Counted from the stretch's first letter, positions 36,346-48,403 are shown. The stretch: 64,000 bases of DNA from Acanthopleura granulata (GCA_016165875.1 JABBOT010000032.1:1489613-1553612); one strand, 5' to 3'. Made by a program: numbers and translations. The notes: generated by a model not told the origin, from the letters alone.

Positions 36346-37337
36346 GGGGGAAGGTGGCATGTCAGCAGATGGCCGACCTACCTTCAGATCGACTTACAGC
36401 AGGCCCACAATTCACCTTCGTAGGAGTTGAGACATTCGGACCATGGCCTGTTGTCTCAAGACGTACAAGAGGCGGTCAAGCAAGTAGTAAAAGATGGGCG
36501 ATCCTGTTCACCTGTCTCGTTTCACGTGCCATACACATAGAAGTCATCGAGGATATGACCTCCTCATCCTTTATCAACAGCCTTCGGCGTTTCATTGCCG
36601 TCAGAGGAAAGGTGAAAGAGTTCCGATCGGACAGAGGGACAAATTTTATTGGAAGTCTGGACAGTCTTGAAATCGATTCGACTAAAATCGAGAATCCGGA
36701 AATCAAGCGCTTTTTGTACGACAAGGGCACGAAGTGGACATTCAATCCTCCACACTCCTCACACATGGGTGGGGTGGGGGAGCGGATGATCGGGGTAACG
36801 AGGCGTATCCTAGACTCCATGTTATTACAAGCTAACACCAAGAGCCTCACAGACGAAGTATTGTCTACCTTTTTGGCTGAAGTCTCGGCAATTGTGAATG
36901 CTCGACCTCTAGTTCCGGTTTCGACTGACCCTAACGAACCCACTATTTTGTCTCCAGCGATACTCCTCACACAAAAGATGAACCAGGAAGTTGAGCTTGC
37001 AGAACATCTGGACGTAAAAGACACTTACCGTGCCCAGTGGAAACACGTGCAGGTCTTGGCAGACACCTTCTGGAAATCCTGGAAGGCGGAATACCTTCAA
37101 GCACTACAACCACGGCGCAAATGGCAGACATCTCACCCTAATGTCAAAGTTGGAGATATTGTGCTCATGACAGATAAGGACACGTGCAGAAATGACTGGC
37201 CAATTGGAATAGTTACCAAAGTCTTTCAGAGCGCGGACGGCAAAGTTAGGAAAGAGGAGATTCGTGTGACGAGAAATGGATCCATTACCACGTATCCTAG
37301 ACCCATTTCTGAGATTGGGCCGCTTCTCTCCGAGTGA
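36333..37337 (+). pseudogene. pol: BEL Pol: integrase core and C-terminus
   Basis: DDE-type integrase that would insert the cDNA copy. The second catalytic aspartate is in RSDRGTNF (36,630-36,632). The glutamate is in HMGGVGERMIG (36,780-36,782). At the expected first aspartate (BEL consensus GVD-x-FGP) this copy reads GVETFGP, a Glu codon at 36,429-36,431, so the triad may be damaged. The C-terminal part has the WQTSHPNVKVGDIVLM block typical of BEL integrases. The frame is offset from the upstream Pol, so it cannot be translated with it. Confidence 0.92.
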
Positions 37338-37449
37338 TGATATTGATTTATGACCATATTTCTTCTAGGTAGCTACTCTAGATCAGTGATCCATTGGATG
37401 ACCCATGTTTGTGTTTAAATAATATCATAATCTGATATTAGGCGGGGAG

Positions 37450-38014
37450 TGTCACGCCTATCTTATACTGTGAACATGTAGAACTCTCCTGTGCCAGAGT
37501 TAGTTTTGGTGACATTACATGTCAGAAAATTGTCGAGGCGTATTTCTCGTTCCTGTTATCTAAATGGCGCTCAAAGCTGACAACAACCAAACAACAACAG
37601 TGTAAGTGTAAGATTTACAGTTAGACATGCATGTACATATAAACGGGATCATATACGGTGTCAAATTTGTTTTGAAAATAAGGCGTTTAAGGAGCGCGGT
37701 GACAGTTTGAGAGACAACAACAACGTCTGTGTTGAATTGTGTGCATTTCCATGCGAACTCCACGGGACTTATTGACACTCAACGAAACGTAGTAAATACG
37801 CATTACATAACGTTGTGTATTTGTACCATTACATTATCGTTATGCCTGAACTTTCTCAACCTGGAACGTGTACGTTAAATTCAGTTGTTGATTCGACACT
37901 GTTTTATTGTGTTTCAGTTATTTACCTCAGCATGGTTCGGCAATAAAGGCGACTTGTTGCAGAACTTTGCGTGATTATCTAATCTGTTAAAGCCCTCCGG
38001 GGTGAGGCAGCACA
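37450..38014 (+). repeat. BEL 3' LTR
   Basis: 565 bp, the same length and ends as the 5' LTR. The GTCAG target duplication follows, and then unit B sequence (TGTCTTCGC) that matches unit A after its empty site. Confidence 0.97.
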
Positions 38015-39962
38015 GTCAGTGTCTTCGCATACAATTATGACGGAGATATATTTGAAGCGTTAAACTCATCCAGATGGGACATTGAGAAATAATGTTGTTC
38101 AATCTTATCGTCGTCTGTCAAAAGCTAGTTCCTTCTTGGTAGACATGCGCTCTATATAGTTCATGTCACCTTTATATGTAATGTTTCCCGTTTCATGATC
38201 CAGTCATTGCAGACACACCCTTAGTTGACCAGTACAAATAAAAGGAAGACGGTGGATTTTTATCCAGTTATGGTTCTTACGTGATGCTTTCCATTTTGTC
38301 TCCGCTTTTGTTTTATAACTCCTTTTACTAACGAGAATAGGGTAAAATGGCCTACAGTCTTTAGTGGAATGGTGTCCAGCCATATAGAAGGTCAACTCAT
38401 TGTGACAAAAAATGCAGTCTTTGTCCCGCATGTACACAGAGAAAGATTCCACAGAGATGGCAGCAGAGAGGAGAGGAAAGAGAGATCATTGTCAATGTCC
38501 CCTTACCCTATTTAATACAACCTCGGTTAGTCACAAAACTATTACTTTCTTCTGTTGTGAGTTGCTTCAAGTCGCCTTCAAGAATCCTTAATTGGCTAAA
38601 AGGGTATGTCTTGAGGACGGTTAGTCCGCTGACAAAAAAATTTGGCGTAGCTCCGGCTGTTTTGAATGGATGTACCACTGGCCGACCTTCAAAAACTTCT
38701 GTCTGCAGCCGAGAACAATTTGTTCCGGGAAATGCTTTAAATTCCATCTATTCCTGCTAATGACGAAGTTGAAGGAAAAGATCCTGAACGATGGCTTTAT
38801 GTTCCAGGTCTTATGTACTGCTGACGAGGAGAGGAGCGATCACCATGACTGGAACCACCAGTCTCACCAGGCCATATGATGTTTCCATGGACCTTATAAA
38901 GAAGACCTTGATAAGGATTGAGGCTTTGTGGAAGATGGAACATGAACACCGTGTACACATTCATATGTATATGCAAACTGTTTGTGTGATGGAATTTTGT
39001 GCACAATCAAGAGATTTCACTGGTGACTGTACAGTTACCACTCCAGTAAGGTAATATGGCTTACTATATCTGTATTGTTATTGACATTGTTATCGTTCAT
39101 TGTCTGTTATTCAATTTCTCCTGTTATATCCTCCATATATAAGATATGTTAAACTATTATCTATGTCTTAAGAGACAGTGTGTGTGTATTCTCTCACGAT
39201 ATGGCAGGCGTTTTTTGATACACTGCCTTAGAAATTTATTCAACTGGCTGCAGGACATTCATTTGTTAGTCAAAACCCGGAGATTTCTTTCCTTGCTTCA
39301 ATTTGTGCTATATATTTATTCGATCACTGATGTATGTGGTTTCTTGGTTGATGCCTTCGTGGAGGGGATCAAACTGATTATCTCTCTCATACAACTGATT
39401 GCTTATGAGGGGTGAAATATTCGTCTTTCTTTCTATACCTGGTATTGGATGAACACCAATTATAACTTGTGTTGGCTGATATCTGTGACAGGAAACTTAT
39501 TATTTTGATCTGTGTGTAATATTCAGTTTTATACAACTGATTGATTAAGATACCGGTTAAATTTTCCTGTGACCAGAGACTTTGTTGTGGACTTGTTTTA
39601 TCGCTTTTTATCACTATCTGCTATAATATTTTGTTTCCATAGCCCACAACTTATTTGTTTGCCAAAATGCTGCTTTGCAGGCAGAGTAATTTTATACCTC
39701 TAAAATCCATTTTATTAGAAAATGTTCGCGAAAAAATAAGCGAAAGTAAACAAGTACAAATTTTAATAATTTCGGGATAGTTTCAAAATATAAATTCATT
39801 TTAAATACTTAAGGGGTTTTTTTCTGGTCAAGTACTATATCAGTTTGATTCTGAACGTCTATGTCAAAGCATCGCCAACGAGTACGAGCTATTTTCAGAC
39901 CGCCCGGAAATCTGGACCATTACTAAATTTAAGACAAATTCTGTTGACGAAAGGTCGAAAAA

Positions 39963-40957
39963 GCAAAATCTCCACTATCTGTCCTATCAGCAGCTCATGG
40001 TGTCGTCCTCAAGGACCTTATGACCTTGCTAGGGAGCAGTCAAACCGGGGCTCCTCCCCCATCAGCTCCAGGTGGTCAGACTGGCAACGATGGCAGCCAG
40101 CCTCCCCCTAAAGTCCATGTTACCCCTGTGGTCAACCCCTTGGTTATAAATAAGCTCTTGGGACCCTACGTCATTCAGGGGGACCTGCCAACATATAGGT
40201 TGAAGAGTTTTTGTAGGAAGGGTGAAACTGCGGGAGGTGCCAATCTGCCGAAAGAGGAATCCACGTTATACGAGCGGCGGCGACAAGCTGTGGAAGTGAT
40301 TAAAGACGCCCACGACTAGGATAGCGACAAGCGACGCGTCATCCTTCAAAGCCTGAATAGCCCCACCTCCCAACTCCTTGAAGGCTATCCCTCGGCCACT
40401 TCCGATGAAATGTTAAGTATTCTTGATGTGGCCTATGTGGATAAGGAGAGTGGACTTCAACTTCTGATGAAGTTGCGGGACACTTGACTGAAGAGTCTCC
40501 TGCACAATAATTGATCCGGCTGAACACTTACATTGATAAAGTAATTACAGTTGATAGCATAATATCCATTCAGCCTGAGGAAACAAAGCTTGAACAATTT
40601 CAAATAGGTTGCTGGAATCCCCGGGATTTCATAACAAATTTGAAATTCAAGGATATGTCCTTCACAGGTATACTGCAGGAGGTTATAACTCCAGAAGTCC
40701 GCGTGAAAGATCAGCCGGAACACAGAGCCATGAGATTGGGTGAGAAACACCACACTGTCTACAGTAAATCGCACCTGGCCTCCTGGCTCGATGTCTCTCC
40801 AGACACTGGAGATAACGAGCTGTCCCATGAGACAGATCAAGTTCAAGAGAGTGACCTCGTTAGCCGTGTCTCCTCCTCTGTGGTTCAGCAGGTGACAGAC
40901 AAACTTAGCCTTTTACAAGCTAGGTTAGACAGAATGATTACCAACACAAATGCTGCG
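39963..40957 (+). pseudogene. PNMA-like Gag relic (Ty3/Gypsy-type capsid)
   Basis: A decayed single-exon gene resembling the paraneoplastic Ma antigen (PNMA) family, which derives from Ty3/Gypsy Gag. Recognition rests on the order of motifs: a proline-rich N-terminal part, LYERRRQAVEVI, then KRRVILQSL, EMLSILDVAY with ESGLQLLMKLRDT, then LIRLNTYIDKV and LEQFQIGC with RDFITNLKFKDM. The tail (40,860-40,955) is coiled-coil-like. It is broken by a TAG at 40,317-40,319, a frame change near 40,480 and a TAA at 40,507-40,509. No reverse transcriptase lies beside it, so it is either a solitary captured Gag or a remnant of an element whose pol is gone. The family call is from recalled patterns. Confidence 0.6.
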
Positions 40958-41369
40958 TAGTAACCTGTTCAACATACTGCCTATCCCGGAATCCGTTGTT
41001 GTGATTTTTAAAATTGTGGCTAAGGATAAGAGAGTCAAAGCCCGCTTACAACTATAACTCAGAAGTAAACTAATAGGATATGGAATAATAGGATACGCAA
41101 TTTTTGTTTCTGTCTTTCTAAACGTCCGTAGATACATTTCGACAAACTTGCAAAATGCAAGATATTGCTATTCATTCCAAACTTAACACTGACGTCATCA
41201 AAACTGATTAACTCTAATTAACCCTATGATTAAGCTAATTTCTCATATAATACGATAACTGGTGAACTAAGGGATACACCTACAATGACTGAACCATAAA
41301 TCTAGAGACATTGCACACAAAGATGATATAGACCGTATAGGACGCACGTATACCAAGACTGCATTTTTA

Positions 41370-41592
41370 TTTACGGACAGGTCCGTGACCTAGGAACATC
41401 TCACCAATTCGGCCGCTGTGAGATCAAGGGCAGAGCATGCTGATTTTCTCTCCGGTCATAAGTGAAGAGGTCTGCCAGTAACCAGCGGATAGTAGTGGCT
41501 TTCCCGCGGGCTACGGCCGGTTTCTTCCCACCACAATGCATATCTGAAACATTCTTGAAAACGAAGAATTACACCAATCAAATAAATTAATA
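41370..41592 (+). repeat. SINE family 1, head-truncated copy
   Basis: Starts within the head (CTCACCAATTCGGCCGCTGT) and has the B box region and the CTCTCCGGTCATAAGT and GTCTGCCAGTAACCAGCGGA blocks. It ends with ACACCAATCAAATAAATTAA. It lies in the unit B-specific block. Confidence 0.82.
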
Positions 41593-42053
41593 AATATTTT
41601 ACTTTTCGCTGGATATCTTGTCTTTACTAACCTGGCTGATTATGTTATCTACATGGCTGTAAAATTTCAGGTTAGTTTGATATGCGAGCCCTATCTGCTT
41701 GTGAATCTCACGGAACGCAAATGAGACCCCTTCCAAGTAATGATGATCTACTTGATTTCCATTGGCAAAGTGCAGAAGAGTTGTTTCGAGCTCACTGAAA
41801 CTCAGAAGCCAATAGTTTTTAACAAACAGAGTTTTGGGATCATGGTTAATAACTATTTCAATTTTCATGGTATTGGTTGACGAATAGCTCAGAGGACACT
41901 CATGTACACTGAGTCTTCTTTACATTTTCAGGAAGATCGCTTATATATACAAGAAAGACATCTGGCCCTCCGACACAGCCCGGCCGCGAGGAGGGGAGGG
42001 GGAAGGGGGCATCTGCCGTAACAGTGACATTTTGTTGCCTTTCGAACAAATAA

Positions 42054-42360
42054 CTAATGAGCCACTAAGAGATCATCACCAGTTCCATACTGCCTTCGTT
42101 CAAAGAGTAAACTACGATGCCCTATAGTATCGAAACCTTTAGAGATTTCCACAAAGGCCTTGCATGATGTGTCACCTTCATCACGGTTTTTTAAAGGTGT
42201 GTTCGATTTCAATGTACTCTTAAGTTGTTCAGCAAAAGATCCACATTGGTACTTGTAAAGTAGGTTATATAGCTGTAAATTTGGGAAAATAATGCGCTCA
42301 TTTATGTTTACAATACAACTGAAAAAATCAGCTGGTCTGCAGCTGGACGGAAAATACGTA
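42054..42360 (-). pseudogene. Non-LTR retrotransposon reverse transcriptase fragment
   Basis: On the - strand the frame shows NERIIFPNL, YNLLYKYQCG, then KNRDEGDT and ISKGFDTIGHRSLLF followed by RRQYGTGDDLL. This order matches RT domains 1-3 of jockey/CR1-type non-LTR elements, where the ISKAFDxxxH motif carries the first catalytic aspartate. Several linker residues are altered, and nothing recognisable follows beyond 42,054 (no YADD motif seen), so it is a fragment. In unit A only the upstream edge survives (about 13,530-13,600), because about 300 bases are missing there. Confidence 0.72.
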
Positions 42361-44947
42361 GTACTTTTTTTTTTAACACGACCGGTATGTTCGAAGTTTT
42401 CCATGCTGATAGGGCAGAACTCTGATGGAAGAGAGATAGACTTCTCGTAACTATTCATTCCTTACAAAAGTAGAATAGAGAACGTTCTGAAAACTTCTCC
42501 TCGGTGTAATGTAAGAGGAGACAAAATTAGTAGTGGTGGTCCTTTCCACTGACATGTCGTAGCGTGAGAAAAGCCCTTTGCCCAAGCCAACGTCTAAAAA
42601 GTCCAGTTGTTTGAGAAAATCTGATGAGCATGTATCCATATCTCTGTGTTTGCTCAAATACCCATTTTCATATAATCGATGTTGTTTTACGGGAGTGTGA
42701 GAGTCAGCGTTTACATGTGAGCTTCAAAGTTTGGGCAAAACATTAGGATTGTTTCAAAATAGTCAGTATCGACTTAACTGTTCAGTTCTCGTTGTGCGTC
42801 TAGGCTTCATCCCCAGGTCTACAGATATAATTATAACATTTTTTACTACTAATTGGCTGAATTCTTATCTTAAAGATACAACATTACCAAAGCAATAGAT
42901 GCGTCAGTGCTTTTTGTATATTTCCTGTTATCGTGCAGAAAAGTGTTGTAAATGTTAGCATCCATGTGTAAACTACTTTACAATACATGGGCTTACGTCT
43001 ATACAGCCCCATGCATGGTTGGATGAAAGCAGGGAAACCCAGCAAGTAAACACGAGATTAGACAACGATACTAGTCTTTTTTTTCTCTTTGCTGACACTG
43101 CTTTTGGGATCCACGGCGTCCATTTAAATCCATTTAAAATTGAAAAACAAAATATCGGCCAACGCTGTTAAATATTGTTTCCACAAGGAACATGTACCGT
43201 GGCACAGCACGTCAGGGAGTTTACGTTCTTCGCAAGAGATGTGCTCAGCTACTTGCTTATTCCCCCTCCCACTCCATCCTCTTCCACGATCATCCAGCCT
43301 TGTCCCAGTTTTCAGCCGTCCAAGACTTTCTTGAATTACTACCACCGCATTGAGATTACAGTAATTTCACGTCCTGTACGGAACAGCCTTCGAGAACAGT
43401 GCTCTTATACATTACCCAATCGGCACGTTCCGGTCTAGCTGTAAAAGCGGCTTTTTTCAGGGATATTAATTTTGTAGAATTAAAAAAAAATGTTTGTTCT
43501 CAATCAAATGGGAAGTGCTTGAATCGGATGCGCCGGTCAGGGCCTTGGACTGATGGTGACAGAAGCATTTTATAACGGAGAAAAAGAGATTGTCCTCCCG
43601 ATTTTTTCCCTTTGGAGAAAAATATCCTGTTGTTAGGAAGATAGGTGTGCGGATCGTAGATTTATCACTAATTCGCCCATACTGATGCGCGGCGTTGACA
43701 ATCAGAAACTTCTTTTGGGAATAACCCAAATTCCTCAGCGAATTCTGAATAAACGTGTGTCTTACTGTGCAGAGCTGGCATCGGTTAATTGCAACTAAGG
43801 CTTCCTTAGCAAGTATTACAAGTCTCATATAAAACCCGTGAGACCTTAGGCCTCTGTTATTTCTGGCGGATACATTGCCGCATTTCTAACTGTTATCACG
43901 AAAATTCACTTATTTACTCATTTATTAAATTGACGTTCTTTTTCTTACTCGTAGAATACAGCGATCAGATTTATGGGTAAAGTAGGTTGGCGATGCACGG
44001 AGTAAACCATTGTGAGATTTCTGGCTTACAGTCAAATTAAATCAGCAAACTCGTTGTTCATTGGCTGCAATATTTTTTACCTATATCTGGTTATAAAGCT
44101 ACGGTGCTAGGTTACTTCTTAAACAGTTACTTGAACAGTTAGCATAAAACCCTAACTGCGGTAAACTGGCAGGAGGGTGGAATTTATGGCTAACGTGTGA
44201 TCATTTGCCTGGCCTCTACACCAGATATATCTTTATAACCAAGCCAAGTTAGTTCTCACGTGCGTAGTAAACCGACAAATCAAGATTTAATCTCCAATTC
44301 GTACGGGGCCATGGGATACGCCATCTTCGCAGCGCTTTCGAATTTCTCATTGCACGCGATGTTGTTTACTTGACCTGGCTTTTCGGTTATGCAATATGAG
44401 AGAAATAAAAGGGTACGTTTTTTTAACGATTTAGGTGGGGTGCTTTATTGATGAGAATATAGACGTCCAGAGCTTGTGTGGGTTCGATAGTTTTTTTCAT
44501 ACACTGGCGTCTGTGTTTGAGGATTTTATTCTCTTTCACTACTTCAACCATGGCCCATGCTTTTTGGCAACTGTCAACTGAATAAAATATACAGACATTA
44601 AAAAGAGTGTATGGAGACCTTGTGCTCAGTCGACTTTTATCGGGTGAATAATCAAACAACACTGGCAAACCCGAAAAGAGCTTGAAATCAGACATAGCAC
44701 AGCAGAATCTGACAGTATTACAACACCAATTCTAATACAAACAATATACGTTGGTGAAAAGGTTTGTGACATGCACAAGGCCATCTGTGCCTAACAGCAG
44801 CAAGATATGTTAAGCCAAATATCCAACTTGAAAGCCAAGACTGCTGCCAACATGTATTCACATGTATTTGATTGACGTCTTAAGGGGAAGACGCCTCAAG
44901 CCGGTTGTCGACTCGAAGCGCTCCTTTTAAAAGCCACGAGGCACCAG

Positions 44948-45009
44948 AACGCGAGATTACAGAAATCCGATTAGCACTGATTTCTCAGAGATTTACCTAA
45001 TCTCGCGTT
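44948..45009. other. Inverted repeat hairpin, unit B copy
   Basis: The same 12-base arms as in unit A (AACGCGAGATTA at 44,948-44,959; TAATCTCGCGTT at 44,998-45,009), with a nested AGAAATC/GATTTCT pair and a short loop. The whole element spans 62 bases. Confidence 0.78.
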
Positions 45010-45321
45010 ATTGCTTTCTCTTGACTTATGTTTATTAAAAGGCGCGGCTTCAGAAAGCAAATAAACATAGAGAAAAAAACAGTCACAACCCATGGAATTC
45101 TCACTGCCATATGCACGTTCCGATCAGGTCAGCGGACGACCAATCACCAAAATAATAATCTGGAATTAGACAGAAATGGTCAGTTAGATGATGCACACTT
45201 AATTTTATGTTTGTCTGTTATTTTAAGTCAGGATGTTTGCGAGTTACATGCACCTGTGGAGTCGTGTGCATGGGATGTCCCGCTTTCTCCGTTGTTTTTA
45301 AGTTCTTTGTTGACCCAACCC

Positions 45322-45384
45322 TGGCTTGGAGCTGGATGTCCTGACCTCGAAGCGTACGGTCTATCCACTAGACCACCGAGGTGG
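45322..45384 (-). repeat. SINE family 2, tRNA-like head only
   Basis: The complement begins CCTCGGTGGTCTAGTGGATA, like the copies at 18,290 and 45,718, but no body follows. It has no counterpart in unit A, where the sequence is interrupted by the A-specific stretch. Confidence 0.65.
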
Positions 45385-45489
45385 TCAGAAATATTAACAC
45401 TGGATCATCGGGACCACCTGTAAAGTGACGTATACTTAACAACCGAACAATGTCACTAAATAGATAGACATTTAGACAGATTTTGAGGG

Positions 45490-45718
45490 AGTTTAACTCC
45501 ATTGCTCAAACGTCGTCTTGTGGCAGGGCGAGTCCATGCCGCCAAAGTGCTGCCGCCACTGGAACATCATGCCAAAGACACCAAACATGACACCCAACCA
45601 GTCATATCATACTGATACTGGGGCATAGTTTAAAAGTCTTTGGTATGACCCTACCAGAACTTGAACCTGGATCTCCCGACATCGAGGCGGACGCTCTATC
45701 CACTAGACCACCGAGGAG
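45490..45718 (-). repeat. SINE family 2, unit B copy
   Basis: Better preserved than the unit A copy. On the - strand there is an A box (TGGTCTAGTGG) and a B box-like CAGGTTCAAGTTCTGG, so a tRNA-derived head is clear. The body CATCATGCCAAAGACACCAA is complete here but lacks part in unit A. It predates the duplication. Confidence 0.85.
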
Positions 45719-46668
45719 GTTCGAAACATTAAGACTGTATGATCGCATGACGTCTAATCAGGCCGATAAGATCGGGACCACCTATAAAGTGATCTATACT
45801 TAACAACCGAACAATGTCAATAAATCTTACATATTTTCCAGCAAGTATGCCACCTGTGTTTCCTAATACGCATGCCGTATCTATGCCAACTCAGCTTAAT
45901 TGAAATCCTGATATCTTCATCAAATAGTCACTCTTTCAGAGATTTTTTTCCATGTTTTTTATTCGAGGCCTTCTTATTTGGAAGGAACAAAGTGTCAGAT
46001 GTTTCTTCGTTTACCAGAACAATGGGTTTCCCCTCTCCTCCTTTCCTCTGACACGACTAAGATTATATATGATTTACTTTGTCCTATATACTGAGTGTAG
46101 TATTGAAATTGCTCTGTCCTATATACTGAGTCTTGTATGTAATTTGCTTTGCCCTATTTACTCAGTCCCCCTGCCCTACGAGACAGCTGGGAATTGCTGA
46201 GGGCACATTCCAGTTAGTCCGAAAATACAAACATTGCCTGACACGGGTGATAATCGTGAAGTAAGCGTCCTACTTTGCCCTTCTCCCGGATACCATTTAA
46301 CAGGCTGTCGCGCCTGTTGTTTAACCCGACGATTGCAGTATAGAACTGAAATCTGTGTCACTACTCAGATACACCCTCACCCCAACCTGTTGTTTACAGT
46401 AGCTGCCCTGTGGCAGGGTAAAAGTTGAGCCGGGGTAAGTACAGCTAACCAGCACCTCTCTAATTCAGTGTTGTTTGTGGTAGTTCAGTATTTAAGGGTT
46501 TAACCGCGCCGCGTAAGTGGTACAGGTTCAGATTCCATGAAATGTGAGAAATATATGCGTGTATAAATATGCACCCTACTTCTGTGTATTACTTCCCTCA
46601 TCCTGAGATCTTTCTTGTCTTTCCTTACGCATGTGTTTATTGGCAGGGGAAACGTGAATGCTCTATAG

Positions 46669-48403
46669 CTCTAGCCATGACGTGTAGCATGAGTGATGCC
46701 TAAGGTGTGTGAAGATCCCTATAGCTATGACGTGTAGCATGAGTGATGCCTAAGGTGTGGGAAGATCCCTCTAGCCATGACGTGTAGTATGAGTGATGCC
46801 TAAGGTGTGTGAAGATCCCTCTAACCCTGCCGTGTAGCATGAGTGATGCCTTGGGTGTGTGAAGATCCCTATAGCTATGACGTGTAGCACGAGTGCTGCC
46901 TTGGGTGTGTGAAGAGCCCTCTAGCCATGTCGTGCAGCATGAGTGATGCCTTGGGTGTGTGAAGAGGTGTAGCATGAATGATGCCTAAGGTGTGTGAAGA
47001 TCCTTCTAGCCATGACGTGTAGCATGAGTGATGCCTAAGGTGCGTGAAGATCCCTATAGCCATGACGTGTAGCATGAGTGATGCCTTGGGTGTGTGAAGA
47101 GGTGTAGCATGAATGATGCCTAAGGTGTGTGAAGATCCCTCTAGCCATGACGTGTAGCATGAGTGATGCCTAAGGTGCGTGAAGATCCCTATAGCCATGA
47201 CGTGTAGCATGAGTGATGCCTTGGGTGTGTGAAGAGCCCTCTAGCCATGACGTGTAGCACGAGTGCTGCCTTGGGTGTGTGAAGAGCCCTCTAACCCTGC
47301 CGTGTAGCATGAGTGCTGCCTTGGGTGTGTGAAGATCCCTATAGCCATGACGTGTAGCACGAGTGCTGCCTTGGGTGTGTGAAGATCCCTCTAGCCATGA
47401 CGTGTAGCATGAGTGTTGCCTTGGGTGTGTGAAGAGCCCTCTAGCCATGACGTGTAGCACGAGTGCTGCCTTGGGTGTGTGAAGAGCCCTCTAACCCTGC
47501 CGTGTAGCATGAGTGATGCCTTGGGTGTGTGAAGAGGTGTAGCATGAATGATGCCTAAGGTGTGTGAAGATCCCTCTAGCCATGACGTGTAGCATGAGTG
47601 ATGCCTAAGGTGTGTGAAGAGCCCTCTAGCCATGACGTGTAGCACGAGTGCTGCCTTGGGTGTGTGAAGAGCCCTCTAACCCTGCCGTGTAGCATGAGTG
47701 CTGCCTTGGGTGTGTGAAGATCCCTATAGCCATGACGTGTAGCACGAGTGATGCCTAAGGTGTGTGAAGATCCCTATAGCTATGACGTGTAGCACGAGTG
47801 TTGCCTTGGGTGTGTGAAGAGCCCTCTAGCCATGTCGTGCAGCATGAGTGATGCCTTGGGTGTGTGAAGAGGTGTAGCATGAATGATGCCTAAGGTGTGT
47901 GAAGATCCCTCTAGCCATGACGTGTAGCATGAGTGATGCCTAAGGTGCGTGAAGATCCCTATAGCCATGACGTGTAGCATGAGTGATGCCTTGGGTGTGT
48001 GAAGAGCCCTCTAGCCATGACGTGTAGCATGAGTGATGCCTTGGGTGTGTAAAGAGCCCTCTAGCCATGCCCTGTAGCATGAGTGCTGCCAAGGGTGTGT
48101 GAAGATCCCTCTAGCCATGACGTGTAGCACGAGTGCTGCCAAGGGTGTGTGAAGATCCCTCTAGCCATGCCGTGTAGCACGAGTGCTGCCTTGGGTGTGT
48201 GAAGAGCCCTCTAGCCATGTCGTGTAGCATGAGTGATGCCTAAGGTGTGTGAAGATCCCTCTAGCCATGACGTGTAGCACGAGTGCTGCCTTGGGTGTGT
48301 GAAGAGCCCTCTAGACATGACGTGTAGCATGAGTGATGCCTTGGGTGTGTGAAGATCCCTATAGCTATGACGTGTAGCACGAGTGATGCCTAATGTGTAT
48401 GAG
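46669..48403. repeat. 50 bp minisatellite, expanded array in unit B
   Basis: About 35 head-to-tail units with period 50 and four 35-base variants (starting near 46,961, 47,096, 47,531 and 47,866) that lack the TCCCTCTAGCCATGAC segment. Units differ by recurring alternatives: CCTAAGG or CCTTGGG, GATCCCT or GAGCCCT, AGCAT or AGCAC. Blocks of several units recur as higher-order repeats: 46,921 onward reappears at 47,826 onward. The - strand stays open in long overlapping frames because no frame of the unit has a stop. I do not regard this as coding. Confidence 0.97.

Larger units (their letters stand above)
30289..38019 (+). mobile_element. BEL/Pao LTR retrotransposon, complete but disabled
   Basis: The element itself is 30,294-38,014, flanked by the 5 bp target duplication GTCAG (30,289-30,293 and 38,015-38,019). 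LTRs are 565 bp each, start TGTCACGCC and end GGCAGCACA. Internal order is Gag, protease, reverse transcriptase, RNase H and integrase, the BEL/Pao order. The empty site survives in unit A near 12,647-12,655 (GGTGGGTCAATGCC), so insertion followed the duplication. LTRs differ at about 11 of 565 positions by eye. No primer-binding site was recognised confidently. A purine-rich AGGCGGGGAG precedes the 3' LTR. Coding is interrupted at about 31,345, 32,140, 32,310, 33,331, 34,537 and 36,345, so this copy cannot make a full polyprotein. Confidence 0.97.
38498..41945. other. 3.4 kb block present only in unit B
   Basis: Unit A reads GTCAATGATCTGGC at about 13,474. Unit B reads GTCAATG at about 38,491 and resumes with CATCTGGCCCTCCG at about 41,950. 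The block between has the PNMA-like Gag relic (39,963-40,957) and a SINE (41,370-41,592). Frames near 38,510-38,750 (both strands), 38,800-39,050 and 39,150-39,410 are open for 60-90 codons but unrecognised. No terminal repeats were found, so the mechanism is unclear. Confidence 0.65.

Noticed and set aside
36476..37024. 182-codon - strand frame
   Set aside because: Antisense shadow of the BEL integrase.
45650..45720. Possible tRNA gene on the - strand
   Set aside because: Same reasoning: it is continuous with SINE family 2 body sequence and is repeated at 18,220-18,290.
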